A stretch of 64,000 nucleotides of DNA from JAYPUA01 sp038133845 (GTDB lineage: Bacteria; SAR324; NAC60-12), in assembly GCA_038133845.1 (NCBI GenBank), contig JAYPUA010000010.1:23630-87629 (forward strand). Direction: 5' to 3'. The notes below the pieces were generated by a model that made no database searches, was not told the DNA's origin, and was given only the letters and a program-made list of their open reading frames with translations. The position numbers were made by a program, and so were the translations under genes. Shown here piece after piece: positions 52,755-60,935 of this stretch (its first letter is position 1; each line of letters starts with the position of its first letter).

Positions 52755-53936
52755 TCAGCGCTCCACCAAGGCAACCTGAGAGTTGAACCAGTTCATGAAC
52801 GCCGAGGTGAGCAGACTGAGGCTCAGGTAGACGGTCATCGTGATGGCCAAAGTCTCCAAGGCCTGCCCATTCTGGTTCAGTGCTGTCCCGGCAAACGTCG
52901 AGACCAGGTCCGGATAGGCGATTGCCGCAGCGAGTGAGGAGTTCTTGGTCAGGTTCAGGTACTGACTGGTCAGCGGCGGGATGATGATCCGCATTGCTTG
53001 CGGGATGATCACCAGACGAAGTGTGGGGCCGTTTCGCAACCCCAGGGCTCGGGCGGCCTCTGTCTGGCCATGGCTGACGGCTTGAATTCCGGCCCGGACG
53101 ATCTCCGCGATAAACGAGGCCGTGTAGAGGACAAGCGAGAGCAGGATCGCCAGGAACTCCGGAATGATCGTGATTCCGCCAGCGAGGTTGAAGCGCCCCA
53201 TCTGAGCCGGAGAGAACTCGATCGGGCTCCCGGAGAGCAAGAAGATCGCAGCCGGCAGCACGAGAACCAGCCCCACGCCAGTCAGGAGTACCGGAAACTG
53301 CTCGCCGGTCGCTTCCTGACGTGCCTTCGCCCAGCGGTTGATCAGAAAGGTGACCACGACTCCCAGCAGCAGGGCCCAGGTTGTGAAGGAGAACCCGTCC
53401 AGCAGCGTGTATTCCGGAACCGTGATCCCTCGGTTCGAGACCCCGAAGTAGACCTCCGAGTTCCGCTCAAAGGCCTGCCGTGGACCTGGAAGCGGCTTGA
53501 GCACCGCGGTGTACCAGAACAGGATCTGGAGCAACAGCGGAACGTTTCGGAACAGCTCCACATAGATGGTGGCCAGCCGGGAGACCACCCAGTTCTGCGA
53601 GAGGCGCATGACGCCTACCAGAAATCCCACCAGAGTTGCCAAAACCACCCCGGTTCCGGCGACCAGGAGAGTGTTCAGCAAGCCGACCAGAAACACTCGG
53701 CCATACGTATCCCCAGGCTCGTAGGGTACCAGAGACATCGTGATACTGAACCCTGCGGTCTCATCCAAAAATCCAAACCCGGCCCGGATGCCGCGCTCCT
53801 CCATGTTTGCGATCGTGTTCTGCACGATGCTCCACCCCATGTAGATCAACAGGGCGGCCATGATCAATTGATAGAGGACCGCGCGAAACTGAGGATCGTT
53901 GATGATGGAACCGGATGAGGCGGGCCGTTCAGCCAT
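52755..53936 (-). CDS. aapQ: L-amino-acid ABC permease, AapQ type
   Basis: A 393-residue permease with HisM-type domain: LYTASFIAEIVRAGIQAVSHGQTEAARALGL and RLVIIPQAMRIIIPPLTSQYL. As in AapQ, the two halves of the membrane domain are separated by a long insertion. Pairs with AapM. It is separated from the binding-protein gene by a 76-nt interval holding a strong hairpin. Confidence 0.93.
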   Translation of the reverse strand: MAERPASSGSIINDPQFRAVLYQLIMAALLIYMGWSIVQNTIANMEERGIRAGFGFLDETAGFSITMSLVPYEPGDTYGRVFLVGLLNTLLVAGTGVVLATLVGFLVGVMRLSQNWVVSRLATIYVELFRNVPLLLQILFWYTAVLKPLPGPRQAFERNSEVYFGVSNRGITVPEYTLLDGFSFTTWALLLGVVVTFLINRWAKARQEATGEQFPVLLTGVGLVLVLPAAIFLLSGSPIEFSPAQMGRFNLAGGITIIPEFLAILLSLVLYTASFIAEIVRAGIQAVSHGQTEAARALGLRNGPTLRLVIIPQAMRIIIPPLTSQYLNLTKNSSLAAAIAYPDLVSTFAGTALNQNGQALETLAITMTVYLSLSLLTSAFMNWFNSQVALVER

Positions 53937-53974
53937 GGGTGATGTCTATGGAAGTGTGCGTCGGGGCGGGGGGA

Positions 53975-53997
53975 TCCCGACCCGGGAAGGGTCGGGA
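53975..53997 (-). terminator. Intercistronic stem-loop between aapJ and aapQ
   Basis: TCCCGACCC (53975-53983) and GGGTCGGGA (53989-53997) form a perfect 9-bp stem with a 5-nt loop. It lies after the aapJ stop and before aapQ. No U-run follows, so it is more likely a transcript-stabilising or partial-attenuation element that raises binding-protein level over permease, as known for other binding-protein operons. Confidence 0.65.
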
Positions 53998-54012
53998 ATG
54001 ATGCTGAAAGGA

Positions 54013-55041
54013 TCAGCGAACCGGCGGAGCGTAAATCAGTCCACCTTTGGTCCAAAGCGCGTTGACGCTTCCTTCACGCGTCAACTGCAGAGGCGTGTTG
54101 GATCCGACGTGGCGCTCATAGACTTCGCCGTAGTTTCCAACCTGCTTGATGACGTTGTACGCCCAGTTGTTGCTGACGCCCACGGACTCGTGCAGGTCGC
54201 CCTCGGTCCCCAGCAGGCGTTTGACTGACGGGTTGCTGTTTCCACGCATGGAGTCCACGTTGCCGGAGTTGATGTTCATCTCCTCGGCATTGATCATCGC
54301 GTTCAGCGTCCAGCGAGCCAGGTCCGCCCACTGCGGGTCGTCCTGACGGACCACCGGTCCGAGCGGCTCCTTGGAGATGATCTCGGGGAGGACCACGTGG
54401 TCATCCGGATTGGTCAGCTTGGTTCGCTGAGCGGCCAAACCGGAGCGGTCGGTGGTGTACACGTCACAGCGTCCGGCGTCGTAGGCTCCGACCACCTCGT
54501 CGGCTTTTTCAAAGGCCACCAGCTCGAACTTCATGCCGTTTGCCCGGAAGTAGTCGGTGAGGTTCAACTCGGTCGTCGTTCCGGTGTTGGTGCAGGCAGA
54601 GGCGCCGTCCAACTCACGGGCGCTCTTCACTCCGAGGCTCTTGCGAACCATGAAGCCCTGTCCGTCGTAGTAGTTGACTCCCACAAATTCCAGTCCCAGA
54701 GTCGCATCGCGCTGCATCGTCCAGGTGGTGTTTCGGGCGAGGACATCAATCTCTCCGGAGCGCAGGGCCTCGAAGCGAGCCTTGGCCGAGAGCGGGGTGA
54801 ACTTGACCTTGCTCGCATCGCCAAAGACTGCAGCGGCCATCGCACGGCAGAAGTCCACGTCCAGTCCAGACCAGTTCCCCTGGTCGTCCGGATTCGAGAA
54901 TCCGGGCAGGCCCTGGCTCACGCCGCACTGAACGTGTCCCTTGGCCTTCACTGCTGCCAGGGTGCCTTTTTCGTGCGCGCCACCAAGAGCGATTCCTCCC
55001 ATCATTGCGATGGACAGAAAGGACAAAAATAGCTTTCTCAT
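54013..55041 (-). CDS. aapJ: L-amino-acid ABC transporter binding protein, AapJ type
   Basis: A 342-residue periplasmic protein. Signal peptide MRKLFLSFLSIAMMGGIALG; mature part has VQCGVSQGLPGFSNPD, GLDVDFCRAMAAAVFGD, EIDVLARNTTWTMQRD and the C-terminal PLQLTREGSVNALWT, all AapJ/BztA hallmarks. The ATG at 55041 follows GGAGAGAAG; the open frame above it is not used. It is the first gene of aapJQMP. Confidence 0.94.
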   Translation of the reverse strand: MRKLFLSFLSIAMMGGIALGGAHEKGTLAAVKAKGHVQCGVSQGLPGFSNPDDQGNWSGLDVDFCRAMAAAVFGDASKVKFTPLSAKARFEALRSGEIDVLARNTTWTMQRDATLGLEFVGVNYYDGQGFMVRKSLGVKSARELDGASACTNTGTTTELNLTDYFRANGMKFELVAFEKADEVVGAYDAGRCDVYTTDRSGLAAQRTKLTNPDDHVVLPEIISKEPLGPVVRQDDPQWADLARWTLNAMINAEEMNINSGNVDSMRGNSNPSVKRLLGTEGDLHESVGVSNNWAYNVIKQVGNYGEVYERHVGSNTPLQLTREGSVNALWTKGGLIYAPPVR

Positions 55042-55126
55042 CTTCTCTCCTCGAAGTTGATTGAGTTGAGGTCCACCCTGCATTCAGCGCCGAGTGAACG
55101 AGTTTCTCTCACGAGAGCCAACTATT

Positions 55127-57361
55127 TCAGACGAGATTTGCCCCGGTTGTCAAGCCCGAATCCTTGATAAACGAAGCTTTTTGCTCCAACCACCTCTGTT
55201 GGAGGTCCTCGCGTCGTGCTCGTTCCCGATCTGGTATATTAGCCGACTTCAGCTCAGAGAGTTGACAGAGGTTCTGCTGCAGCAAGATTTCGGAAATCCT
55301 GAACTCCTCGACTTCGGAGAGGTCATGAAAGGGCTGCTCCCGGAGCGTATTGTCCGCCTCCCGCAAGGCCTGCACCTTCCATCCCAAAAAAGTGGGGGGG
55401 CCTTCGGAGAAGCGGTACAGGCATCGAATTCGATAACAGCGAGAGAACTCTGAGAGAGCGAGTCCCCACTGCAGCACAGCCTCCGGGGCTCCTTTGGGCG
55501 GAGCGACCTCCGGGGCCAGTGCCAGGGCGGCGGCGTGGCCTTCAAGCTCCTGCGGTGTCACAGAGAAGGAGCCTCTGCACAAGGAGAGTTGGGGAGCCTG
55601 CACCACCGTGCTCTCCAGTGGGCTCGCCGAGCGCGTTTCCCAGGCGAGGAGCTCATCCGGACGAGGGTCGGCTTCCAGCAACCGAACCACCTCGAGCCCC
55701 TCTCGGATGGTTCGGTGAAGCGGCTCGGAGACAGATTCCCACTCCGGCCAGGATTCAGAAGCGGGGACCTGCAGGATGCGGTTTTCGGGGTGAAAGAGCC
55801 ACTCGATCACCTCCTTGCGAGAATCGGCGAGCACGTGAATCCGTGCCGGCAGCTGCTCCGGCAGATGACGCCACACCTCAAAGACCTGACGTTCTCCCCA
55901 ACGCAGGATCGTCCGCCATCCTGGAGGGTCAAGCCGCATCCAGTTGCGGAACGGACGCCAGCGGACCCACTGGTCAAAAACCGGCTGAGCCTGGGCAGCA
56001 AGCGCAGTTCGAGGCGGCTTGATCCCGGCAGGAACCTCAGGCCAGGGGAGGACCAGGTCCGGGGTCTGAAGCCCGGAGAGGCGCTCTTGCAGAAAGGCCT
56101 GCACCTGGTGCTCTTGCCATGTGCCCCGAGCTTCCAGAAAGGCGACCGGACGGGCACCATACTCGTCATCCTTTACGCTGACAACCACGGTCTGCAAAGC
56201 TCCTGGCCACTCCAGGAGCGCCTTCTCAATGGCCTCCGGATGGAGGTTTTCTCCTCCGGAGATGAACATCGAGTCCTTGCGCCCCAGCACCTCCAGGCGT
56301 TCTCCCTCCAGACGACCCAGGTCACGGGTCGCAAACCAGCCTCCGGGGTCAAACGGTTGCCGGAGTCCTCCAGACTCGCGGTATCCCAGAAAGCGGGAGG
56401 GTCCTCTGACCCGGATTTCACCGGTGCCGTCCACCTGCAGCGCTCGATATGGAAGAACCTGAGCACGCACCCGCCAGACCCCGCTCTCCTCTTCCAGCGG
56501 TCCGGTGGCCACCTGAGAGGCCATCTCGGTGCAGCCGTAGCTGGCTTGCACCGGAAGCTCCAGCTCTCCACAGCGCCTCAGCAGGCTTGGGGCAACCCCC
56601 GCACCTCCGATCAGGATCAGCTTCAGGGTGCGCAAACGCGCCACGTGCGCCTCCGATTCGAGCAGCCGATGCAGCTGTGTTGGGACCAAAGAGACGTGGG
56701 TCACGGCCGGATCCTGAAGCGCCTCTCCCGGATCAGCGGCTTCGGGCAGCACCACCCGCGCGCCAGCGAGCAGCGTGCGAAAGAGCACCGAGAGCCCACC
56801 GACATGAAACAGCGGCAGGGAGAGCAACCACCCGTCACTCGGCTCCAGCGGCATGCGCTCGTTTGCACCGAGGGCGTTCCAGAGGAAGTTGTCCAGCGAA
56901 AGCAGGGCGGCCTTGGGAGTTCCGGAGCTGCCGGAGGTGAAAACGACCGCCGCAGGGCGCCCGGCTTCCAGCTCCGGCCATGCCTCGGGAGGGACCCGTG
57001 GTTGCTGCTGTGGGGCGTTCTCGAGCTGGGCAGCCTGGGAGAATTCGGGAATGGAGGCGCCGGAAGGCCCGGCAAGCGACTGCAGCAGCGCACGTCGCTG
57101 GGCCTCCGGAAGGCGAGGATTCAGGAGAACGGCCACCCCCTGGTGGAGCCAGATGGCAAGGAGGCCGAGCAGCGTCGGCGGTCCTCCGGGACACAGCAGC
57201 GCACGATCGTCTCCCGGACGAATCGTCTCACGCGCTCCCAGGTTCCAGGCCTGAAGCAGGACGTCCGAGCAGGTGGCCTGGCTCTGCCCCCGGATCACCC
57301 AGGGAGCAGAGGAGGTGGCGATCTGTTTCCAGAATGAGGAGAAGCGGGAGGGGTCCGGCAT
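55127..57361 (-). CDS. MenE-like AMP-dependent acyl-CoA ligase with unknown C-terminal extension
   Basis: A 744-residue protein. Residues 1 to about 460 form an ANL-superfamily ligase with the P-loop VFTSGSSGTPKAALLS, SLPLFHVGGLSVLF, QASYGCTEMAS, TRDLGRLEG, the hinge region LGRKDSMFISGGENLHPEAIE and the catalytic Lys in AGIKPPRTAL. The sequence is closest in style to o-succinylbenzoate-CoA ligase (MenE). The last 280 residues match no domain I recognise: a Trp/Leu-rich segment without clear metal or nucleotide motif. No other men gene is nearby. It acts on an unknown acid; MenE is plausible but unproven. It ends 85 nt before aapJ. Confidence 0.78.
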   Translation of the reverse strand: MPDPSRFSSFWKQIATSSAPWVIRGQSQATCSDVLLQAWNLGARETIRPGDDRALLCPGGPPTLLGLLAIWLHQGVAVLLNPRLPEAQRRALLQSLAGPSGASIPEFSQAAQLENAPQQQPRVPPEAWPELEAGRPAAVVFTSGSSGTPKAALLSLDNFLWNALGANERMPLEPSDGWLLSLPLFHVGGLSVLFRTLLAGARVVLPEAADPGEALQDPAVTHVSLVPTQLHRLLESEAHVARLRTLKLILIGGAGVAPSLLRRCGELELPVQASYGCTEMASQVATGPLEEESGVWRVRAQVLPYRALQVDGTGEIRVRGPSRFLGYRESGGLRQPFDPGGWFATRDLGRLEGERLEVLGRKDSMFISGGENLHPEAIEKALLEWPGALQTVVVSVKDDEYGARPVAFLEARGTWQEHQVQAFLQERLSGLQTPDLVLPWPEVPAGIKPPRTALAAQAQPVFDQWVRWRPFRNWMRLDPPGWRTILRWGERQVFEVWRHLPEQLPARIHVLADSRKEVIEWLFHPENRILQVPASESWPEWESVSEPLHRTIREGLEVVRLLEADPRPDELLAWETRSASPLESTVVQAPQLSLCRGSFSVTPQELEGHAAALALAPEVAPPKGAPEAVLQWGLALSEFSRCYRIRCLYRFSEGPPTFLGWKVQALREADNTLREQPFHDLSEVEEFRISEILLQQNLCQLSELKSANIPDRERARREDLQQRWLEQKASFIKDSGLTTGANLV

Positions 57362-57372
57362 TCCCGAAGGTT

Positions 57373-59199
57373 TCAGTCCGCGAGGTCCATCCCCACAGAC
57401 TCCAGGACGGGAGAATCTCCCTCTGCTGCGGAGCCCATGTTTCGGGAGGCGACGTTGGGCAGCGGAGCCTCCGGAAGTTCCGGGGCGGGGAAGTTGTTGT
57501 GCAGGATCAGGGTCCGCTGGGCAATCTCACGAAACGCCGGGGCTGCGGCGTGGCTGCCGTAATGCTGTCCTTTTGCGGGCTCCTCAACCACCACCAGGAT
57601 CGAGACCAGCGGGTCCTCTGCCGGGACAAATCCGGCAAAGGAGGCCCAGAAGCGGTGCTTGGAGTAGGCCCGGAGCTTTGGATCGTAGATCTGGCTGGTC
57701 CCGGTCTTTCCGGCGACCGAATACCCGGGGATGGCCGCGTTGGGAGCGGTTCCGCCTTTTTGTGTCACCGTGACCATGTAATCGGTGACGATCTCTGCGA
57801 CTTCTCGGCTGACTACCTGATGACGTGCTCCGGGGCCCATCTGGTACTGCTGTGCTTCGTCCTCCACCTGGTCCACCCGCTGACCTTCACGGTCTCTCGC
57901 ATGATCCACAATGTGCGGCTGCACCCACTCTCCACCGTTGGCAATCACGTTGATCGCATTGAGCACTTGCAGGGGCGAGGTGGTCACTCCCTGCCCGAAG
58001 GAGATGTTGGCGTGGTCGACCTCCGTCCAGCCTCCCGGGGCGTTGAGCAGTCCGGGAGCCTCTCCCGGAAGGCCCGAACCCGGACGCTGTCCGAGCCCAA
58101 ACGCTTCCAGATACTGGTGGAACCGGAGCTTGGGCATCAGCATTCCGATCTTGGCCGCGCAGATGTTGGAGGATTTCTGCAAGACCTCGGAGACCGTCAG
58201 GACCCCCTGAGGCGTGGAGTCGTTGATCGTCCGGTTGCCGACGCGGTACTTGCCGTTCTCACAAAAAAACTGTTGATCCGGAGTGATCAGGTTCTCGTTC
58301 AAGGCCGCTGCCAGGGTCACCACCTTGAGGGTGGACCCGGGGTCGTACCCCAGGGTCACCGAGGGGTTGATCCGCAGGCCTCGGTCAAACTCGGAGAAGC
58401 GGTTCGGGTCAAAGCCCGGATAGGTGGCCATCGCCCAAATCGCTCCGGTCCTGGACTCCATGACAATTGCAGAGCCTCGCTTGGCCTTGGTAGCCTTCAC
58501 GCCCTGCTTCAGCGCCTGCTCGGCGATGTACTGGATGCGGCTGTCCAGTGTCAGGTGCAGGTCGTACTCCTTCGGCTGCGCCTTCTCCTGACGCGGCAGA
58601 GGACGTCGTCGCGCGTCGGCCTCCACCACATAACTCACCTCCTCTCCAGCCAGCAGCCCGTGGTACTTGGCTTCCAGCCCCTCAAGCCCCTGGATATCGA
58701 TTCCGGTGTAGCCCAGGACCGCTCCGGCCAGGGGTCCGTTCGGGTAGATTCGCCGGTACTCCTGCTGAAAGCGAACTCCAGGAAGCTTCAGCGCCTCGAC
58801 CTGGCGGGCTCGCTCAGGCAGGACCTGGCGGCTGAGCCAGACAAAGGAGCGCCCGGAGCGCAGCTTCCGCAACAGGGTCCGCTGAGGCTCCTTCAGCAGT
58901 GGCGCCAGCGCACGAGCCGTCTGCTCCGGGTTCTTGACCTCCGAGGGGTCCGCGTACACCGACGGAACCGGCACCGAGACCGCGAGGATGCGCCCGTTGT
59001 GGTCTACGATCTTGCCACGTCGAGGCTCCAGCTTGACCGTGCGCTGCTGCTGGATGCGTGCCTGCTGGGCAAAGTAGTCACCGCGCCAGACCTGCAGATA
59101 GAACATCCGCCCGAGCACTGCCGCAAATCCCAGGGCCAGCACTCCGACAAACACAAGAAGCCGGAGGTTGAAGCTGTAGAGGTGTTGGAACTTATTCAC
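57373..59199 (-). CDS. ftsI: Division transpeptidase FtsI (PBP3)
   Basis: A 608-residue class B penicillin-binding protein. A cytoplasmic start and one membrane helix (LLVFVGVLALGFAAVLG) precede the PBP dimerisation domain and a transpeptidase domain with all motifs: S289TLK (SxxK), S343SN (SxN) and K498TG. It cross-links septal peptidoglycan. Its start overlaps the ftsL end by 8 nt. Notably, the next dcw genes (murE, murF and so on) do not follow; a MenE-like ligase gene does. Confidence 0.95.
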   Translation of the reverse strand: MNKFQHLYSFNLRLLVFVGVLALGFAAVLGRMFYLQVWRGDYFAQQARIQQQRTVKLEPRRGKIVDHNGRILAVSVPVPSVYADPSEVKNPEQTARALAPLLKEPQRTLLRKLRSGRSFVWLSRQVLPERARQVEALKLPGVRFQQEYRRIYPNGPLAGAVLGYTGIDIQGLEGLEAKYHGLLAGEEVSYVVEADARRRPLPRQEKAQPKEYDLHLTLDSRIQYIAEQALKQGVKATKAKRGSAIVMESRTGAIWAMATYPGFDPNRFSEFDRGLRINPSVTLGYDPGSTLKVVTLAAALNENLITPDQQFFCENGKYRVGNRTINDSTPQGVLTVSEVLQKSSNICAAKIGMLMPKLRFHQYLEAFGLGQRPGSGLPGEAPGLLNAPGGWTEVDHANISFGQGVTTSPLQVLNAINVIANGGEWVQPHIVDHARDREGQRVDQVEDEAQQYQMGPGARHQVVSREVAEIVTDYMVTVTQKGGTAPNAAIPGYSVAGKTGTSQIYDPKLRAYSKHRFWASFAGFVPAEDPLVSILVVVEEPAKGQHYGSHAAAPAFREIAQRTLILHNNFPAPELPEAPLPNVASRNMGSAAEGDSPVLESVGMDLAD

Positions 59200-59554
59200 T
59201 GTGGATCAACTGCTCCAGGTAGGCAAACTGCTCCGGATCCGGTGTTTTCAAATCCAGATGCCGTGTGGCAATCTGTTCCAGGCGTTGAGGGCGTGTGAGG
59301 AACTGAGACTCAATGACCAGCAGGTCCAACTCTTCAGAGAGCTGCTTGCGCTGGGCCTCCAGCCTTTGAACTTCATAGGACAATTGCCGATAATGGCTCC
59401 ATTGCCACAAGTACCCCAGGCAACCGCTGGTGATCAGCAGGCACATCAAGGCCACCACCCGAGGGGACTGGAATGCGTTCCAGAACACCTGGGGGACAAA
59501 TTTCCAGCGAAACTGGTGCTTCAGAACATTCGGACGCCGTTTCAGCGGGCTCAT
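59192..59554 (-). CDS. ftsL: Cell-division protein FtsL-like
   Basis: A 120-residue bitopic protein: about 33 basic cytoplasmic residues, a membrane helix (VVALMCLLITSGCLGYLW) and a leucine-rich coiled coil of about 60 residues (YEVQRLEAQRKQLSEELDLL). The ending HLDLKTPDPEQFAYL resembles FtsL. It is directly upstream of ftsI with an 8-nt overlap, the standard arrangement. Sequence alone would be weak; the context makes the call. The upstream gene (usually rsmH) is not present before the assembly gap. Confidence 0.87.
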   Translation of the reverse strand: MSPLKRRPNVLKHQFRWKFVPQVFWNAFQSPRVVALMCLLITSGCLGYLWQWSHYRQLSYEVQRLEAQRKQLSEELDLLVIESQFLTRPQRLEQIATRHLDLKTPDPEQFAYLEQLIHSE

Positions 59555-59636
59555 CAGACAATCAGACGAGATAGGTAAAGTGATGAATCGTGACCGTAAC
59601 AGGTCGGCAACACCTCTTGCACAATCCAGCCCAAAG

Positions 59637-59691
59637 CTTCCCGGAGAGGGTCAGATGAAAGGCAAATCCTCTCCAGGCTTCAGCCAAAGGA
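59637..59691. repeat. 55-bp repeat copy 1, left flank of gap
   Basis: The 55 nt from CTTCCCGGAGAGGG to CAGCCAAAGGA are identical to 59792-59846, and the two copies directly flank the run of Ns. This looks like an unmerged contig overlap, not a biological duplication. Confidence 0.9.
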
Positions 59692-59791
59692 NNNNNNNNN
59701 NNNNNNNNNNNNNNNNNNNNNNNNNNNNNNNNNNNNNNNNNNNNNNNNNNNNNNNNNNNNNNNNNNNNNNNNNNNNNNNNNNNNNNNNNNN
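59692..59791. other. Assembly gap (100 N)
   Basis: Exactly 100 Ns. Round size and identical 55-bp flanks indicate a placeholder, so the true distance may be zero or even negative. Confidence 0.97.
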
Positions 59792-59846
59792 CTTCCCGGA
59801 GAGGGTCAGATGAAAGGCAAATCCTCTCCAGGCTTCAGCCAAAGGA
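59792..59846. repeat. 55-bp repeat copy 2, right flank of gap
   Basis: Identical to 59637-59691 across all 55 positions. Confidence 0.9.
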
Positions 59847-59860
59847 GTCGCGGAAGCGGA

Positions 59861-59888
59861 GGCTGGGTTGAGGAACGGTCCTCAGCAG
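59861..59888. repeat. Dispersed hairpin repeat, degenerate copy A
   Basis: GCTGGGTTGAGGAACGGTCC then TCAGCAG: the left arm GCTGGGT and loop TGAGGAACGGT match copy B, while the right arm is degenerate. It lies between the gap and miaA. Confidence 0.6.
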
Positions 59889-59899
59889 ACAGAATCGTA

Positions 59900-59925
59900 G
59901 GCTGGGTTGAGGAACGATACCCAGC
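59900..59925. repeat. Dispersed hairpin repeat, copy B
   Basis: GCTGGGT (59901-59907), an 11-nt loop TGAGGAACGAT, and ACCCAGC (59919-59925) make a perfect 7-bp stem. It lies 24 nt upstream of the preferred miaA start. Confidence 0.7.
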
Positions 59926-59948
59926 ACTTCTATGCCGGAAAGGGACCT

Positions 59949-60935
59949 GTGAGCGCTGAAGCCGTCCGGCCCTGGATTGTGATCGCAGGCCCCACCGCCA
60001 GCGGCAAGACCGAGCTTTCGCTCCAGCTCGCCGAGGAGTTTTCCGGAGAGGTCCTCTGCACGGACTCCATGCAAGTCTACCGAGGCCTGAACATTGGAAC
60101 CGCCAAGCCCACGCCGGAGGAGCAACGCCGCGTCCCGCATCATCTGCTGGACCGGGTCGAGCCGGACGAGGCCTACTCCGCCGGGCGTTATGTCCGAGAG
60201 GCCTGGGAGGTGATCGAGCAGCTTCGGCAGAGGGCGCGCCTGCCCCTCCTCGTTGGAGGAACCGGCTTGTACTACCGGGCGCTTACCCAAGGGCTCAGCG
60301 ACATCCCGGAGGTTCCTGAAGACGTTCGGGCGTCTGTTCTTGCCGAGCAGCAGGAGCACGGGACCCCGGCCTGCTGGAAGCGATTGCAGCAGATCGATCC
60401 CCGAGGAGCTGCCAGTCTGCACCCCAACGACACCTCACGGGTCACCCGGGCTCTGGAGGTCTTCCAAAGCACAGGGAGGTCGATTCTCGACTACCAGAGC
60501 GAACAGCCCTTCGCTTCACAGCAGCGTCCCTTGTGGATCGGCGGATTCGATTTCCCTCGCGCCGAACTTTACGAGCGCATCAACCAGCGTGTGCTCGCCA
60601 TGCTGGACCAGGGCTGGGTGGACGAGGTGGAGCACCTCCGACAACACCACTCCCCGGACATTCCGGGGTTCCGGGCCATCGGCTATGGGGAGATCCGGCA
60701 GCACCTGGAAGGGCAGCTAAGCCGCGCGGACATGATCGCCAGGATTCAGCAGCGGACCCGGCAGTATGCCAAGCGTCAGCTCACCTGGTTTCGCCGTGAA
60801 CCTCACTTCCGCTGGCATGCCCCCGGGGCGTGGACGGAGATCCGGGAGGAAATTCAGCAGGCGCTGGAGGCTGGGTCTCGTTCCACAACCCAGCCTCCTC
60901 AGCGTTCCAGCTCCGCCGCCGGGGTTGGAGACTGA
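59949..60935 (+). CDS. miaA: tRNA dimethylallyltransferase
   Basis: A 328-residue enzyme adding a dimethylallyl group to A37 of UNN-decoding tRNAs. The P-loop IAGPTASGKTELS, CTDSMQVYRGLNIGTAKP, LLVGGTGLYYRAL, DTSRVTRALEV and GFRAIGYGEI are present. The frame is open from a TTG at 59907 inside a hairpin repeat, but GTG at 59949 follows AAAGGG and gives a standard N-terminus. The last approximately 25 residues (EAGSRSTTQPP...) are encoded by another copy of the repeat, and the end overlaps the convergent RDD gene by 37 nt. Confidence 0.94.
   Translation: MSAEAVRPWIVIAGPTASGKTELSLQLAEEFSGEVLCTDSMQVYRGLNIGTAKPTPEEQRRVPHHLLDRVEPDEAYSAGRYVREAWEVIEQLRQRARLPLLVGGTGLYYRALTQGLSDIPEVPEDVRASVLAEQQEHGTPACWKRLQQIDPRGAASLHPNDTSRVTRALEVFQSTGRSILDYQSEQPFASQQRPLWIGGFDFPRAELYERINQRVLAMLDQGWVDEVEHLRQHHSPDIPGFRAIGYGEIRQHLEGQLSRADMIARIQQRTRQYAKRQLTWFRREPHFRWHAPGAWTEIREEIQQALEAGSRSTTQPPQRSSSAAGVGD
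60866..60898. repeat. Dispersed hairpin repeat, copy C inside miaA
   Basis: GGAGGCTGGGT (60866-60876) and ACCCAGCCTCC (60888-60898) form a perfect 11-bp stem with an 11-nt loop. The loop (CTCGTTCCACA) is close to the reverse complement of the copy B loop, so this copy is inverted. It lies in the miaA 3' end, right next to the RDD gene stop. Confidence 0.7.
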
